A stretch of 64,000 nucleotides of DNA from Phycisphaerae bacterium (lineage in GTDB: Bacteria > Planctomycetota > Phycisphaerae > UBA1845 > PWPN01). The stretch covers positions 1-64,000 of the forward strand of contig DAOOIV010000004.1 of NCBI GenBank assembly GCA_035384605.1, given 5' to 3'. The notes beneath the pieces are model-generated. The model ran no database searches, had not been told where the DNA came from, and was given only the letters and a program-made list of their open reading frames with translations. Below are positions 51,114 through 60,533 of this stretch, piece by piece. Both the position numbers and the translations under genes were made by a program. Each line of letters begins with the position of its first letter. Within the stretch, counting starts at the first letter, position 1.

Positions 51114-52934
51114 TTGGCGGTGCATATCCTCGGCATCTCGGCTTTCTACCATGACAGTGCGGCCTCATTGCTGCGGGACGGGCGGATTGTTGCCGCCGCC
51201 CAAGAGGAACGATTCACGCGCAGGAAGCATGACGCCTCTTTTCCCCGCGAGGCCATCCGGTATTGTCTGCGGGAAGGCGGCATAGGCGGCGATCAGCTTG
51301 ACTATGTGGTATTCTATGACAAGCCGTTGCTGAAATTCGATCGGCTGCTGCAAACCTATTGCTCGTTTGCTCCGCGGGGAATCCGGTCGTTCCTTACCGC
51401 GATGCCGGTCTGGCTGAAGAGCAAGCTCTGGCTGCGCAACCTGATTCGGGAGGAACTGGCCGGTTGTGGCGAGATCCTCTTCTGTGAACACCATGGGTCG
51501 CACGCGGCGAGCGCTTTTTTCCCCAGCCCCTTCGAAAGAGCGGCGATACTGACCATCGACGGCGTGGGCGAATGGACGACCACGGCCTGGGGCGTGGGGG
51601 AGGGCAACCGCATCCGGATCGATGCCGAGATCTGCTTTCCCCATTCGCTGGGGCTTCTGTATTCGGCATTCACCTATTACTGCGGATTCCGCGTCAACGG
51701 CGGCGAATACAAGCTCATGGGCCTGGCTCCTTACGGTGAGCCCCGATACGTCGATCTTATTCTCGAACGGGTGATGGAGCTGAAGGAGGACGGTTCTTTC
51801 AGGCTTAACCTTGACTACTTCAACTACTGCACCGGCCTGACGATGACGAGCCGTCGGCTGCACCGCCTGTTTGGGGGCGAGCCGCGACGACCTGAATCCG
51901 AGATTACCCAGCGGGATTGCGACATCGCAAGGAGCGTCCAATACGTTACCGAGGAAGCGATGTTGCGCATGGCTCGCCACGTTCACGAGCAGACCGGATG
52001 CCGCCATCTCTGCCTGGCCGGGGGAGTAGCGCTCAATTGCGTCGGCAACGGGCGCATTCTGCGCGAGGGACCCTTCGATGACATCTGGATTCAGCCGGCT
52101 TCCGGCGACGCCGGTGGTGCGCTGGGTGCAGCCTTGTCGGTCTGGCACCAATACCTCGGCCGCGAGCGGGAGACGGGCGGCGGGGCGGACGGGATGCAAG
52201 GCGCGCAACTCGGTCCGTGCTTCGTGACCGACCAGATCGAGCGATTCCTGGAGCAGGAACATATTCCCGCGAACCATTATTCGTTCAGCGAACTTGCTCA
52301 ACGCGCAGCGGAGCTGATCGCTTCCGGGCACGTGCTCGGCTGGTTTGACGGCCGTATGGAGTTTGGGCCCCGAGCCCTCGGCAACCGCAGCATACTGGCC
52401 GACGCTCGAAAACCGGAGATGCAGGCCACCCTGAACCTCAAGATCAAGTTTCGCGAGTCGTTTCGCCCCTTCGCTCCGGCCGTTTTGCTGGAGCGCGTCA
52501 CCGACTACTTCGAACTCGATCGTCCGAGCCCGTACATGTTGCTTGTGGCTCGCGTCCGCGAGTCGCACCGACGTCTTCCTTCTGAAAGCGAACGACGCGA
52601 AGGGCTGGATCGCAGAAAGGAGATTCGTAGCGACGTGCCCGCCATTACCCACGTGGACTGCTCGGCAAGGATTCAGACGGTTGATGTCCGGGATAATGAT
52701 CGCTTTCACCGGCTCCTTTGCGCCTTTGAACACCTGACGGGATGCCCGATGGTCATCAACACCAGCTTCAATATTCGCGGGGAGCCGATCGTCTGTTCAC
52801 CGTCGGACGCCTACCGTTGTTTCATGCGAACGCAGATGGACTACCTTGTTCTCGGGGACTACCTGTTGGCCAAGGGTTGCCAGCCTGAGTCCAAGCGGCA
52901 ATCGATTCCTTCCCCGGCGGAGATCATCGACTGA
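51114..52934 (+). CDS. NodU/CmcH/SxtI-type O-carbamoyltransferase
   Basis: 606 residues beginning TTG 51114, with GAGGGA overlapping the upstream stop. N-terminal ASKHA-like domain: ILGISAFYHDSAASLLRDGR, AAAQEERFTRRKHDASFP, HHGSHAASAFFPSPFERAAI with the metal-site histidines, LTIDGVGEW and LAGGVALNCVGNGRI. C-terminal domain: WFDGRMEFGPRALGNRSIL, KFRESFRPFAPAVL and GCPMVINTSFNIRGEPIVCS. The family moves a carbamoyl group from carbamoyl phosphate through carbamoyl-AMP to a hydroxyl of a natural product or glycan. Followed two bases later by an SxtJ-like gene. The acceptor is unknown; an envelope glycan is a reasonable guess. Confidence 0.9.
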   Translation: MAVHILGISAFYHDSAASLLRDGRIVAAAQEERFTRRKHDASFPREAIRYCLREGGIGGDQLDYVVFYDKPLLKFDRLLQTYCSFAPRGIRSFLTAMPVWLKSKLWLRNLIREELAGCGEILFCEHHGSHAASAFFPSPFERAAILTIDGVGEWTTTAWGVGEGNRIRIDAEICFPHSLGLLYSAFTYYCGFRVNGGEYKLMGLAPYGEPRYVDLILERVMELKEDGSFRLNLDYFNYCTGLTMTSRRLHRLFGGEPRRPESEITQRDCDIARSVQYVTEEAMLRMARHVHEQTGCRHLCLAGGVALNCVGNGRILREGPFDDIWIQPASGDAGGALGAALSVWHQYLGRERETGGGADGMQGAQLGPCFVTDQIERFLEQEHIPANHYSFSELAQRAAELIASGHVLGWFDGRMEFGPRALGNRSILADARKPEMQATLNLKIKFRESFRPFAPAVLLERVTDYFELDRPSPYMLLVARVRESHRRLPSESERREGLDRRKEIRSDVPAITHVDCSARIQTVDVRDNDRFHRLLCAFEHLTGCPMVINTSFNIRGEPIVCSPSDAYRCFMRTQMDYLVLGDYLLAKGCQPESKRQSIPSPAEIID

Positions 52935-52936
52935 CC

Positions 52937-53362
52937 ATGCGTGGCTGCGGTATCCATGGTGAACCTTCCCAGAGAGCGGAGCTACGTCGATTCGGCGCAG
53001 TCTTGGGATTGGCTCTCATAATTCTTGCAGTGGTCTTCTGCTGCCGACGACATTCGCTGTACCTGCCGGCCGCGATGGCCGTGGCCGGTTCCGTGCTGAT
53101 GGTATCAGGCTTGGCATTCCCCTTGGTGCTTCTACCTGTCCGACGCACGTGGGCGATGCTGGGGGCAGGATTGGGTTGGCTCAATACTCGTGTTCTGTTG
53201 ACGATCGTGTTTTACGCAATCGTAACGCCTACGTCACTGTTGTTGCGGCTTGCACGGCGAGATCCGATGAATCGTCGTTGGCGCGAGCCCGGTACGAGCA
53301 GCTACTGGGTCAGGCGCGAGCCCAAACCTTTTGAGAGCGGTGACATGCGCAGACAGTTCTGA
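52937..53362 (+). CDS. SxtJ-like membrane protein
   Basis: 141 residues, three or four helices (FGAVLGLALIILAVVF, YLPAAMAVAGSVLMVSGL, VLLTIVFYAIVTPTSLLLRL). LGWLNTRVLLTIVFYAIVTP, RRDPMNRRW, SYWVRREPKPF and a final RRQF closely follow the SxtJ pattern of the saxitoxin cluster. It is the last gene of the module and is only two bases from the carbamoyltransferase stop. It and the DUF5989 protein probably hold the carbamoyltransferase at the membrane or carry the substrate, but this is inference. Confidence 0.85.
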   Translation: MRGCGIHGEPSQRAELRRFGAVLGLALIILAVVFCCRRHSLYLPAAMAVAGSVLMVSGLAFPLVLLPVRRTWAMLGAGLGWLNTRVLLTIVFYAIVTPTSLLLRLARRDPMNRRWREPGTSSYWVRREPKPFESGDMRRQF

Positions 53363-53456
53363 ATCCGCCTTGGCTCCCACGGGGCTTGGACGTTTGATCG
53401 GGGCACGCCGTGCGGTTGTGTGGCCGGCGGGGCTTGTACCATTCGTAATCTGCAGA

Positions 53457-54158
53457 TCAAGCTTGCTGACGCCGCCGCAGGACGAGAATAACGGCTGACG
53501 CCAGCAAAGCGAGGCTGAAGGGTTCGGGAAGGCACCGGCTTTCCAGATCAACATTGTCGATACCCACAACCCCAAGCTTGGGAAAATGCACGTGGGACTC
53601 GAACGCCAGCTCCAGAAACCTGGGCTGGAAGGGGAGTTCCAGTCGGATGTCCGCGTGCTTCCACTCCGGCGCTCCCGTGTCGGGATACCGCCACTCCTCG
53701 AACACGAGATGACGATGACAATCGAGGCCGTCGGGGGCAGGCGGCTCGCTGCCGTCGCCCTGCCAATGGAGGTAGACGAGGAGGCCCACCTTTCGCTGAG
53801 CATCACTACCGACGGAATCAAGAAGATAATCGAACTCGAGGTCGATGAGCTTGCCTGTCCCGGCCGGTTCCCAGCCTGGGGATTGGGTTCCGTCCATTAC
53901 TTGCCTGAGCACGCCGGCCGGCTCATTGTGGTTGCCGTTCCAGCGCAAGATCTGGCCGGCCCACTTTTGGCCGCCGGCGGGGTTGACCGGAACGTCGTCT
54001 TGTCCCTGGTTGAACAAGCCAAACGATGATTGCGTCCACGGCGTCCAGCCCCCCGTTTCAAAGTCGCCGTTGGCAATCTCGTTTGCCAGGCCAAGCGTAC
54101 CGGCCACTGCGGAGGCCGCCGACACCAGGTACAGCGCGAGGCATACAAGCTTGCACAT
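53457..54158 (-). CDS. PEP-CTERM sorting-domain protein, unknown function
   Basis: 233 residues from ATG 54158, preceded by a GGGAGAGAGAG stretch. Signal peptide MCKLVCLALYLVSAASAVAG. The mature domain (NEIANGDFETGGWTPWTQSS, LDFEFDYLL-like LIDLEFDYLLDSVGSD, GIDNVDLESR) looks like a carbohydrate-binding beta-sandwich of the kind common in PEP-CTERM proteins. The end LPEPFSLALLASAVILVLRR is the PEP, helix and basic tail. Convergent with the SxtJ-like gene. Confidence 0.85.
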   Translation of the reverse strand: MCKLVCLALYLVSAASAVAGTLGLANEIANGDFETGGWTPWTQSSFGLFNQGQDDVPVNPAGGQKWAGQILRWNGNHNEPAGVLRQVMDGTQSPGWEPAGTGKLIDLEFDYLLDSVGSDAQRKVGLLVYLHWQGDGSEPPAPDGLDCHRHLVFEEWRYPDTGAPEWKHADIRLELPFQPRFLELAFESHVHFPKLGVVGIDNVDLESRCLPEPFSLALLASAVILVLRRRQQA

Positions 54159-54564
54159 GATCTCTCTCTCCCTTGTTGTACAGGCAACGATCACATAACC
54201 ACAGGCCCTCATATGGGCCGACCGGCGCAGCGTCTCGGAGGAACGTTCCGCGCCGAACGTTGACCTCCGTGCCTTGCTGCCGGATCATCCCTGACGGTTG
54301 GTTGGTCCCAGGCTTATCCCCGACCACGGAGAGTGGTTCCCACGAAGCCGACCTTGAGAGCTTCTGCTTCGTTCCAGATAAAGGTATTCTTGCCCGATGC
54401 TATTGCCGGTGAATTGCAACGTCAAGGAATCGGCCGCAGGAGGCTCTTCGGCGATTGCCATGCCCGTCGGCCAGGTGCCCGAGGCGAGATTCTTGCCCGT
54501 AGGCCTGTCGGATCGCATCCCCGCTTGGTGGCTGGACGGCGGTCGCTTGATGGATTAAGGTTTT
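54159..54564. other. 406-base region upstream of the PEP-CTERM gene, downstream of the epimerase
   Basis: No convincing gene. It contains a GGCCC/GGGCC short inverted repeat near 54204-54218 and the larger inverted repeat at 54237-54268. The remainder, 54270-54564, shows nothing I can support. Confidence 0.5.
54237..54268. promoter_or_regulatory. Inverted repeat ~80 bases before the PEP-CTERM start
   Basis: GGAGG-AACGTTC (54237-54248) against GAACGTT-GA-CCTCC (54255-54268): 7-bp perfect inner stem, 5-bp outer stem with a two-base bulge. The inner GGAACGTTCC is itself a palindrome. It may be an operator or an RNA stem in the gene leader. Confidence 0.4.
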
Positions 54565-55488
54565 CTAGAGCTCTCCCCTCTGTCGGGCCCAGGCGATAGC
54601 CAGGGGGATGCCCGCCGTGAGCGGCGTCTGGGGATCATAGCCGAGCAGTTCCCGGGCCTTGGAGATATCCGCGACATATCGCATGACTTCGCCGGGGCGG
54701 GCAGGTTCGTAACTGACTTTGGGTGTTTTTCCCAGTGCCAAAGAGATGATGTTCACCGCGTCCACCAGGGTGCTGCCTTGCCCATAGGCCACGTTGACGG
54801 TCTGGTTAACGACGCGGCCGGCGAGCAGGCCGTCAATCCCGCGGCGGATGCCGTCGATGCAGTCGTCAATGTAGGTGAAGTCGAAAACCTTCTCCTTGCC
54901 GTAAACGATGATCGGTTCATCGCGTGCAATTCGTCGCATGAAGAGCGGAAGAACGCGCTCCAGCCGCTCGATGTCGTTGTCGTAGCGGCCGTAGACGTTG
55001 CTGAAGCGAAAAACCAGGTAGGGCAGACCGTAGCACTCGGCATAAGAGTAAATGAACGCCTCCCCGGAGATCTTGCTGGCCGAGTAGGGGCTCTCGGCAA
55101 CGACGAAATCCGCCTCTGCCTCCTCTGTGACGTGGCGGCGGATGTCCCCGTACACTTCTCGTGAACTCCCAAAAATGAGCGGCAGGCGGTGCTTGCGCGC
55201 ATAGTCGAGCACCTTGAAGCACATGGTAACGTTTTCCAGGGCCCGCTCGGGGTGTTCGACCAGCTCGAAAACCTTGGCATACGCGGCCAGATGGACCACC
55301 AGATCAAACGGCCCTGCCGGGTAGTCCTTTTCGCGAGCGGTGTTCAGGTCGATCAGACAGGTCTCGATCTCGTCCGTCCAGGAATTGGGACGGCAATCGA
55401 TGCCCACGACCTGGTCGCCGCGGGCCTGAAGGGCCAACGCCAGATTTGTCCCGATCTGTCCGCTCGATCCGGTTATGAGCACGCGCAT
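54565..55488 (-). CDS. NAD-dependent epimerase/dehydratase
   Basis: 307 residues, an extended short-chain dehydrogenase. MRVLITGSSGQIGTNLALAL is the dinucleotide-binding loop (GxxGxxG), GIDCRP follows beta-2, LVVHLAAYAKVFEL is the HLAA region, and SPYSASKISGEAFI holds the catalytic Tyr and Lys (YxxxK). FRFSNVYGRYDND and YIDDCIDGIRRG are typical of UDP-hexose 4-epimerase-like members. It is a cytoplasmic nucleotide-sugar modifying enzyme for surface glycans, exact reaction not readable. The neighbouring carbamoylation module may use its products. Confidence 0.88.
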   Translation of the reverse strand: MRVLITGSSGQIGTNLALALQARGDQVVGIDCRPNSWTDEIETCLIDLNTAREKDYPAGPFDLVVHLAAYAKVFELVEHPERALENVTMCFKVLDYARKHRLPLIFGSSREVYGDIRRHVTEEAEADFVVAESPYSASKISGEAFIYSYAECYGLPYLVFRFSNVYGRYDNDIERLERVLPLFMRRIARDEPIIVYGKEKVFDFTYIDDCIDGIRRGIDGLLAGRVVNQTVNVAYGQGSTLVDAVNIISLALGKTPKVSYEPARPGEVMRYVADISKARELLGYDPQTPLTAGIPLAIAWARQRGEL

Positions 55489-55726
55489 GCTGAATGAACC
55501 TCTCCGGTTTTGCCAAAGTCGATCGGCTTGCCGCTTGCCAGCCTATTACCGACCCGACCGCGGGGGAGTATAGCGGCAGGGCCGCGGCATGCCAACCGGC
55601 AGGGCTCGGACTATGGGCGGGCAAGCTTGACGAGGTTCTTGTCGGCCCATACGCTTGCCGCCGTTGACCCTTCGGTATTCCTCGACGGTCTGGTGGATGA
55701 GAATGTAGAATCGCAGGAGTATTCCG

Positions 55727-57823
55727 GTGGAGCACCTGTCCCATCTGCTCGATTACGTGGCCGGCCTCGAGTACTTCAGATACCTCAACGGCGTCGATTA
55801 TGCGGTCATGACGGTATACGCCGCCATCGTGGTGGGTATCGGGGTATACCTCAAGCGCCGAGCCTCGCGCAGCCTGGAGCACTATTTTCTTGCCGGAAGA
55901 CAACTGCCCTGGTGGGCCCTCGGCGTGTCCGGAATGCTCAACTTCCTCGACATGACCGGCACGATGCTGATCGTCTCCTTTCTGTATATGCTGGGGCCCA
56001 GAGGATTGTACGTCGAGTTCAGAGGCGGCGCGGTTCTCATCCTGGCCTTTATGATGCTGTGGGTCGGGAAATGGCACTATCGCTCCAAGTGCATGACCGG
56101 TGCGGAGTGGTACGTTTACCGGTTCGGCTCCGACAACATGGCCAAGGCATCCCGACTGATTGGAGCCATCGGCGGCATTGTTCCGAGTATTGGCATGCTC
56201 GCCTACCTGATGCAGGGCGCCGGCACGTTCCTGTCGATGTTTCTGCCGTTCGGGCCCAAGACCTGTGCGGTATTGATGGTTGCCCTGACGGTGGCATACA
56301 CCTTGATGTCAGGCTTTTACGGCGTGGTCTATACCGACCTCTTTCAGTCTTTCATCATCCTCGTGGCCGTCGTCATCATCTCGGTGCTGGCCGTCACCCA
56401 CGTGGTCGGCTACGACGGCGACCTGGGTGCTTTAGCGCAGGAAGTAACCGGCAACCCCGACTGGATGAGCAGCGTCCCTTCCTGGCAGACTCCCATATTC
56501 AAGGACTACGATTCCGACTACCAATTCATCTTTGTGTTGGCGGTCTTTTATCTATTCCGGAACATTCTGGGCGGATTGGGCGCGGGCGCCGATCCTCGTT
56601 ACTTCGGGGCCCGCAGCGAGCGGGAGTGCGGCCTGCTGACGTTCTTCTGGACCTGGCTGATGGCGTTTCGCTGGCCGCTGATGATGGGTTTCGCGGCCAT
56701 GGGGTTGTTCCTGGTCAAGGGCATGTTTCCCAATCAGGAGGTTCTCGCCCAGGCATCCCAGATGGTCAAGCGCTATGTTGCTGAGCAGGCAGGCGCCCGA
56801 GGCCCCGATGCGTTGGCCGACAAGGATCTGATGAAGAGACTGCTGCCGAGGGAGAGGTGGGAAGACAAGCTCTCCGACATCAGCCGGCACCCCGAGAAAT
56901 ATCCCCCGTTGGCTGATTCCCTGAGAGGGGTGCTCGGTGACGGCTGGCAGAGCAAGTTGGACATGGTCAGCTACGAAGGACAGATCAACCCGGAACGGAT
57001 TCTGCCCGCGGTCATTCTGCAATATCTTCCGATGGGCCTGCGCGGGCTGATGCTGGTTTCTCTGGTGGCGGCGGCGATGTCCACTTTCTCTCCGACCGTC
57101 AACATCTCGACCGCCTTGTTCACCCGCGACATCTGGCAGGCCTTCGTTCGACCGAAGGCGTCCAACCCGGAACTCATCGCCGTGAGCTGGATGTTCGGGG
57201 TTCTTCTGACCGCGGGCGGCTTTGCGATGGCCTACACGAGCAAGAACATCAACGACATTTGGGACTGGATCATCATGGGCGTGACGGCCGGACTTGCCAT
57301 TCCCAACCTGTTGCGACTCTATTGGTGGAGGTTCAACGCCGGGGGAGTCGTGGTGGGGACCTTCATTGCGGTCGTCGGGGCGGTGGCGCAGCGGATCATC
57401 TGGCCGGACATGGGTCCGTACCTGAAGTTCGGTCTGAACACCAGCGTCTCCTTTGCCGGCTGCATCATCGGCACTTTCCTGACCAAGCCGACCGATCCGA
57501 GAGTGGTGGAACACTTTTACCGCACGACGCGTCCGTTCGGGTTCTGGGGGCCGTTGAAAAAGCTCTTGCCGCCCGACATGCGAACTGAGATGGATCGCGA
57601 GAACCGCCGCGATATTCTGTCATTGCCCTTTGCCCTCGGATGGCAGGTCACGTTGTTCCTGCTGCCGATGCAGCTTATCATCGGGGCGTTTAGAGACTTC
57701 GCGATCACGCTGGTGGTTTTCCTGGTGTGTCTGGGCTGGCTGCTGGTTGTCTGGTATCGCAACCTGCCGGCCGACGACTCGCCCCTCACGAAGGCCAATC
57801 CGGTATTCCCCCCTGCTTCCTGA
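55727..57823 (+). CDS. Sodium:solute symporter family protein
   Basis: 698 residues beginning GTG 55727 after GCAGGAG. About 13-15 membrane helices. AVMTVYAAIVVGIGVYLKRR, LEHYFLAGRQLPWWALGVSG (the SSS family RxxxWWxxGxS region), NFLDMTGTMLIVSFLYMLGP and AAAMSTFSPTVNISTALFTR (late conserved segment) identify the SSS transporters, relatives of SGLT, PutP and sialic acid carriers. A soluble loop of ~90 residues near 340-430 (PDALADKDLMKRLLPRERWE) is longer than usual. It probably imports a sugar or organic acid with Na+. The substrate is not predictable. Confidence 0.9.
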   Translation: MEHLSHLLDYVAGLEYFRYLNGVDYAVMTVYAAIVVGIGVYLKRRASRSLEHYFLAGRQLPWWALGVSGMLNFLDMTGTMLIVSFLYMLGPRGLYVEFRGGAVLILAFMMLWVGKWHYRSKCMTGAEWYVYRFGSDNMAKASRLIGAIGGIVPSIGMLAYLMQGAGTFLSMFLPFGPKTCAVLMVALTVAYTLMSGFYGVVYTDLFQSFIILVAVVIISVLAVTHVVGYDGDLGALAQEVTGNPDWMSSVPSWQTPIFKDYDSDYQFIFVLAVFYLFRNILGGLGAGADPRYFGARSERECGLLTFFWTWLMAFRWPLMMGFAAMGLFLVKGMFPNQEVLAQASQMVKRYVAEQAGARGPDALADKDLMKRLLPRERWEDKLSDISRHPEKYPPLADSLRGVLGDGWQSKLDMVSYEGQINPERILPAVILQYLPMGLRGLMLVSLVAAAMSTFSPTVNISTALFTRDIWQAFVRPKASNPELIAVSWMFGVLLTAGGFAMAYTSKNINDIWDWIIMGVTAGLAIPNLLRLYWWRFNAGGVVVGTFIAVVGAVAQRIIWPDMGPYLKFGLNTSVSFAGCIIGTFLTKPTDPRVVEHFYRTTRPFGFWGPLKKLLPPDMRTEMDRENRRDILSLPFALGWQVTLFLLPMQLIIGAFRDFAITLVVFLVCLGWLLVVWYRNLPADDSPLTKANPVFPPAS

Positions 57824-57962
57824 GCGCAGAGGCCGGTTGGGCGATGCGAGCTTCTCACAAGGGGTTGGGATCGCACGGGTGGAAGCCATTCACGTTTGCC
57901 GGCAGCGGGCGGGGGTTCCGAGCCGGCCGGCGTGACGCAGGTTCCCGTCGCCCGACAAGGCC

Positions 57963-60533
57963 CTATGCGTCGGAGCTTGTTTGGGCAAGGCAACGGCTCT
58001 TCGCCAGATTTCTCCGGATGGTTTCGCGCAACGCTGCGATCTTGATCGGCTTGGTGGCATAATCATCGCACCCGGCCTCGATGCATTTGTTCTTGTCCTC
58101 GGCCATGGCATGCGCGGTGAGGGCGATGATAACACCGGTGTAGCCTTTCGCCCGCAGCATTCGAGTCGCCTTCAAACCGTCCATGACGGGCATCTGGCCG
58201 TCCATCAGAACGACATCGAACGGGTGTACCGCCGCCTGGGCAGCCATGACCTTCTCGACTGCCTCCCGGCCGTTGTCCGCCGCGGTTACTCTGGCCCCGC
58301 ATTTTGTCAGCAGTCGGACGACGAGCATTTGCGTGTCGCGTGTGTCCTCCGCCAGCAAGATGTTGCAATTCAGCAAATCGCCCGCGTTTGGGCCGGCGGC
58401 AGGTTCCGCGGCGAGTTGCGCCGCCGTAGAGGCTTCTCTGCTCGGCTCCGGCTCATCGACCGGATCGAAGGGCAGCGTCAGACGGAAGGTGCTGCCCTTT
58501 CCCGGCGCGCTCTCAAGCAGCGTGAGGGTGCCGCCGAGCATCTCCGCGAGCCGCTTGCTGATGGCCAGACCAAGGCCCGTACCGCCGAAACGGCGTGCGC
58601 TGGAGCTGTCCACCTGCGTGAAAGGCTCAAACAACCTGCTTTGCTGCTCGACGCCGATGCCGATTCCGGTGTCCGACACGTCCACGCAGATGCATGCATT
58701 CCCGCCGCTATCCTCCATGAACGAAGCGGTCAGAGACACGATTCCGGAGTCAGTGAATTTGACGGCATTTCCGAGCAGATTGATGAGAATCTGACGCAAC
58801 CGCACGACATCGGTACGGATCACCTCCGGGACGGTTTCCTTGCACTCGACCGACAACGGCAAGCCTTTTTCCCCGGCCCTGACGCGCATGATCGATTCGA
58901 CGTCCTCGATTACCCGTCTCAACGAGGCCGGTGCTCGAAAGACCTCGATCTTGCCGGCCTCGATCTTCGAGAGATCCAGAATATCGTTGATGATCAACAG
59001 CAGGTGCTCGGCGTTTCTGGCGATGATCTCGGTATACTCCCGCATGTATGAGTCGCCGAATTCGCATGAGTATGGGCAACCCTTGCTCAACTCCTCCACA
59101 TAGCCCAGAATGGCCGTCATCGGCGTGCGGATCTCGTGACTCATGTTGGCCAGGAACTCGCTTTTGGCCTGATTGGCCGTCTCGGCGGCTTCCTTGGCAT
59201 GCTGCAGGTCCGCTTCCACGATCTTTCGTTCGGTGATGTCGCGAGCGAAGGCGAAAATGTATGCCTGCCCGTCGAATTCGAGGTAGTTGGCGCTGATTTC
59301 CACCGGGAACACCGACCCGTCCCGGTGTTTGTGACGGGACTCGAATTCCAGGAATCCACAACTCCTCATGTGTTGCCAATGAGCACGCCATCTGTCGGGG
59401 GGAAAATCAGGATCGATGTCGTGAACGGTCATGGACTGAAGTTCCTCGCGGGAGTATCCCAACCGCCGACAGGTGGCCTCGTTCACATAGAAGAGCCGTG
59501 CGTCCTCGCTGATCCAGAAGATGCTGTCGCGGGCATGCTCGACCGAGAAGCTGTTGAGTTGAAGGGCTTTCTCGGCCTGTTTGCGCTCGGCGATCTCGTG
59601 CGCCAATTCGACGTTGGCCTTACGCAGCTCGGCGGTGCGCTCTGCAACCCGCTGTTCGAGCAACTCGCGATCGGAACGCAGCCTCTCGGACAGTCGATTG
59701 AAGCTTTCGGCCAGATTCCCGATCTCGTCCTGCTGCGTGACCTGCAGGGCTTGGACCTCGCGGCTCTCGGGATCCGTCGCCAGGAGCTGGAAGTGTTGAG
59801 CGATAGCCGTGAGCCGCTTCGACACCGTTTTGCGGAACACGAGTGCGATCATGCCGAGCATGCCGGCCAGGCCGACCAGCATGGTCATCGAGTCGCGGAC
59901 CATATGGGCTTTCAGCGCAGACTGGGCGGAGTCTACGGGGATGGCCACGGTGTCGAGGGCGATCACCTTGCCGAGCGGGCGATGGAAGCCGGCCACATTG
60001 CCGTATCGCCGGATCAGTGAAGCCGGCGCATCTTCCGGCTCCCCGTGGCAGCGAAGGCAGCTTTCCTGCATTCGCCTGGCGCTGAAGTGGGCCAGATACC
60101 GCCGCCCGTCCAGTCGGATTTCGCCGCTCCAGTTGTTCACCTGAGGATTGGCGTCGAAGTACTCGATCATCTTCAACTCATCCGGGCCGGCCTTGTTCAC
60201 CGGGTTGCGGGGGTTGTCCGACGAGAACCGGATGATGTAGTGGGGGAATCGGCCGCGGACTCGCTCGAAAATGCTCCGGGCGACGAACGAGGTCGACATG
60301 GTCTCCGGATGGAACTCGTCCTTTGCGACTCGTTTCTCCATCTCGGGGCGTATCTGTGCCCCGACGTAGTCGCGGATGGCGAGATCGAATTCGAGTGCGA
60401 GTTCGGCCTGCTGCTTGAGCAGGAGGGCTGCTTGATCGAGGCGGTCGGCGTAGGCGCGCAGGAGCAGAAACGTCGTGAACAGCACGACGAAGACGCCGGT
60501 TGGCAACAGAAACCTGTTCGCGATGCTCTTCAT
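57963..60533 (-). CDS. Hybrid sensor histidine kinase with CxxCH (haem-type) sensor domain
   Basis: 856 residues. TM1 at ~7-26, then an extracytoplasmic DUF3365/Tll0287-like domain to ~205 containing CLRCHG near residue 158, a c-type haem-binding motif; TM2 at ~213-232; HAMP to ~290; a coiled coil; a PAS domain at ~330-435; HisKA with the phosphoacceptor His466 (NMSHEIRTP); HATPase_c (LLGNAVKFTD, DTGIGIG, FGGTGLGLAI); and a C-terminal receiver with Asp778 (VLMDGQMPVMDG). It senses a periplasmic redox or gas signal by inference from the haem motif, and relays phosphate internally. No cognate HPt or regulator is adjacent. Convergent with the symporter gene. Confidence 0.9.
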   Translation of the reverse strand: MKSIANRFLLPTGVFVVLFTTFLLLRAYADRLDQAALLLKQQAELALEFDLAIRDYVGAQIRPEMEKRVAKDEFHPETMSTSFVARSIFERVRGRFPHYIIRFSSDNPRNPVNKAGPDELKMIEYFDANPQVNNWSGEIRLDGRRYLAHFSARRMQESCLRCHGEPEDAPASLIRRYGNVAGFHRPLGKVIALDTVAIPVDSAQSALKAHMVRDSMTMLVGLAGMLGMIALVFRKTVSKRLTAIAQHFQLLATDPESREVQALQVTQQDEIGNLAESFNRLSERLRSDRELLEQRVAERTAELRKANVELAHEIAERKQAEKALQLNSFSVEHARDSIFWISEDARLFYVNEATCRRLGYSREELQSMTVHDIDPDFPPDRWRAHWQHMRSCGFLEFESRHKHRDGSVFPVEISANYLEFDGQAYIFAFARDITERKIVEADLQHAKEAAETANQAKSEFLANMSHEIRTPMTAILGYVEELSKGCPYSCEFGDSYMREYTEIIARNAEHLLLIINDILDLSKIEAGKIEVFRAPASLRRVIEDVESIMRVRAGEKGLPLSVECKETVPEVIRTDVVRLRQILINLLGNAVKFTDSGIVSLTASFMEDSGGNACICVDVSDTGIGIGVEQQSRLFEPFTQVDSSSARRFGGTGLGLAISKRLAEMLGGTLTLLESAPGKGSTFRLTLPFDPVDEPEPSREASTAAQLAAEPAAGPNAGDLLNCNILLAEDTRDTQMLVVRLLTKCGARVTAADNGREAVEKVMAAQAAVHPFDVVLMDGQMPVMDGLKATRMLRAKGYTGVIIALTAHAMAEDKNKCIEAGCDDYATKPIKIAALRETIRRNLAKSRCLAQTSSDA

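Noticed and set aside
51165..52733. 522-residue minus-strand frame over the carbamoyltransferase
   Set aside because: Antisense shadow; the plus strand carries all family motifs.
54285..54518. 77-residue frame upstream of the PEP-CTERM gene
   Set aside because: No ribosome site, no recognisable fold and no neighbour support.
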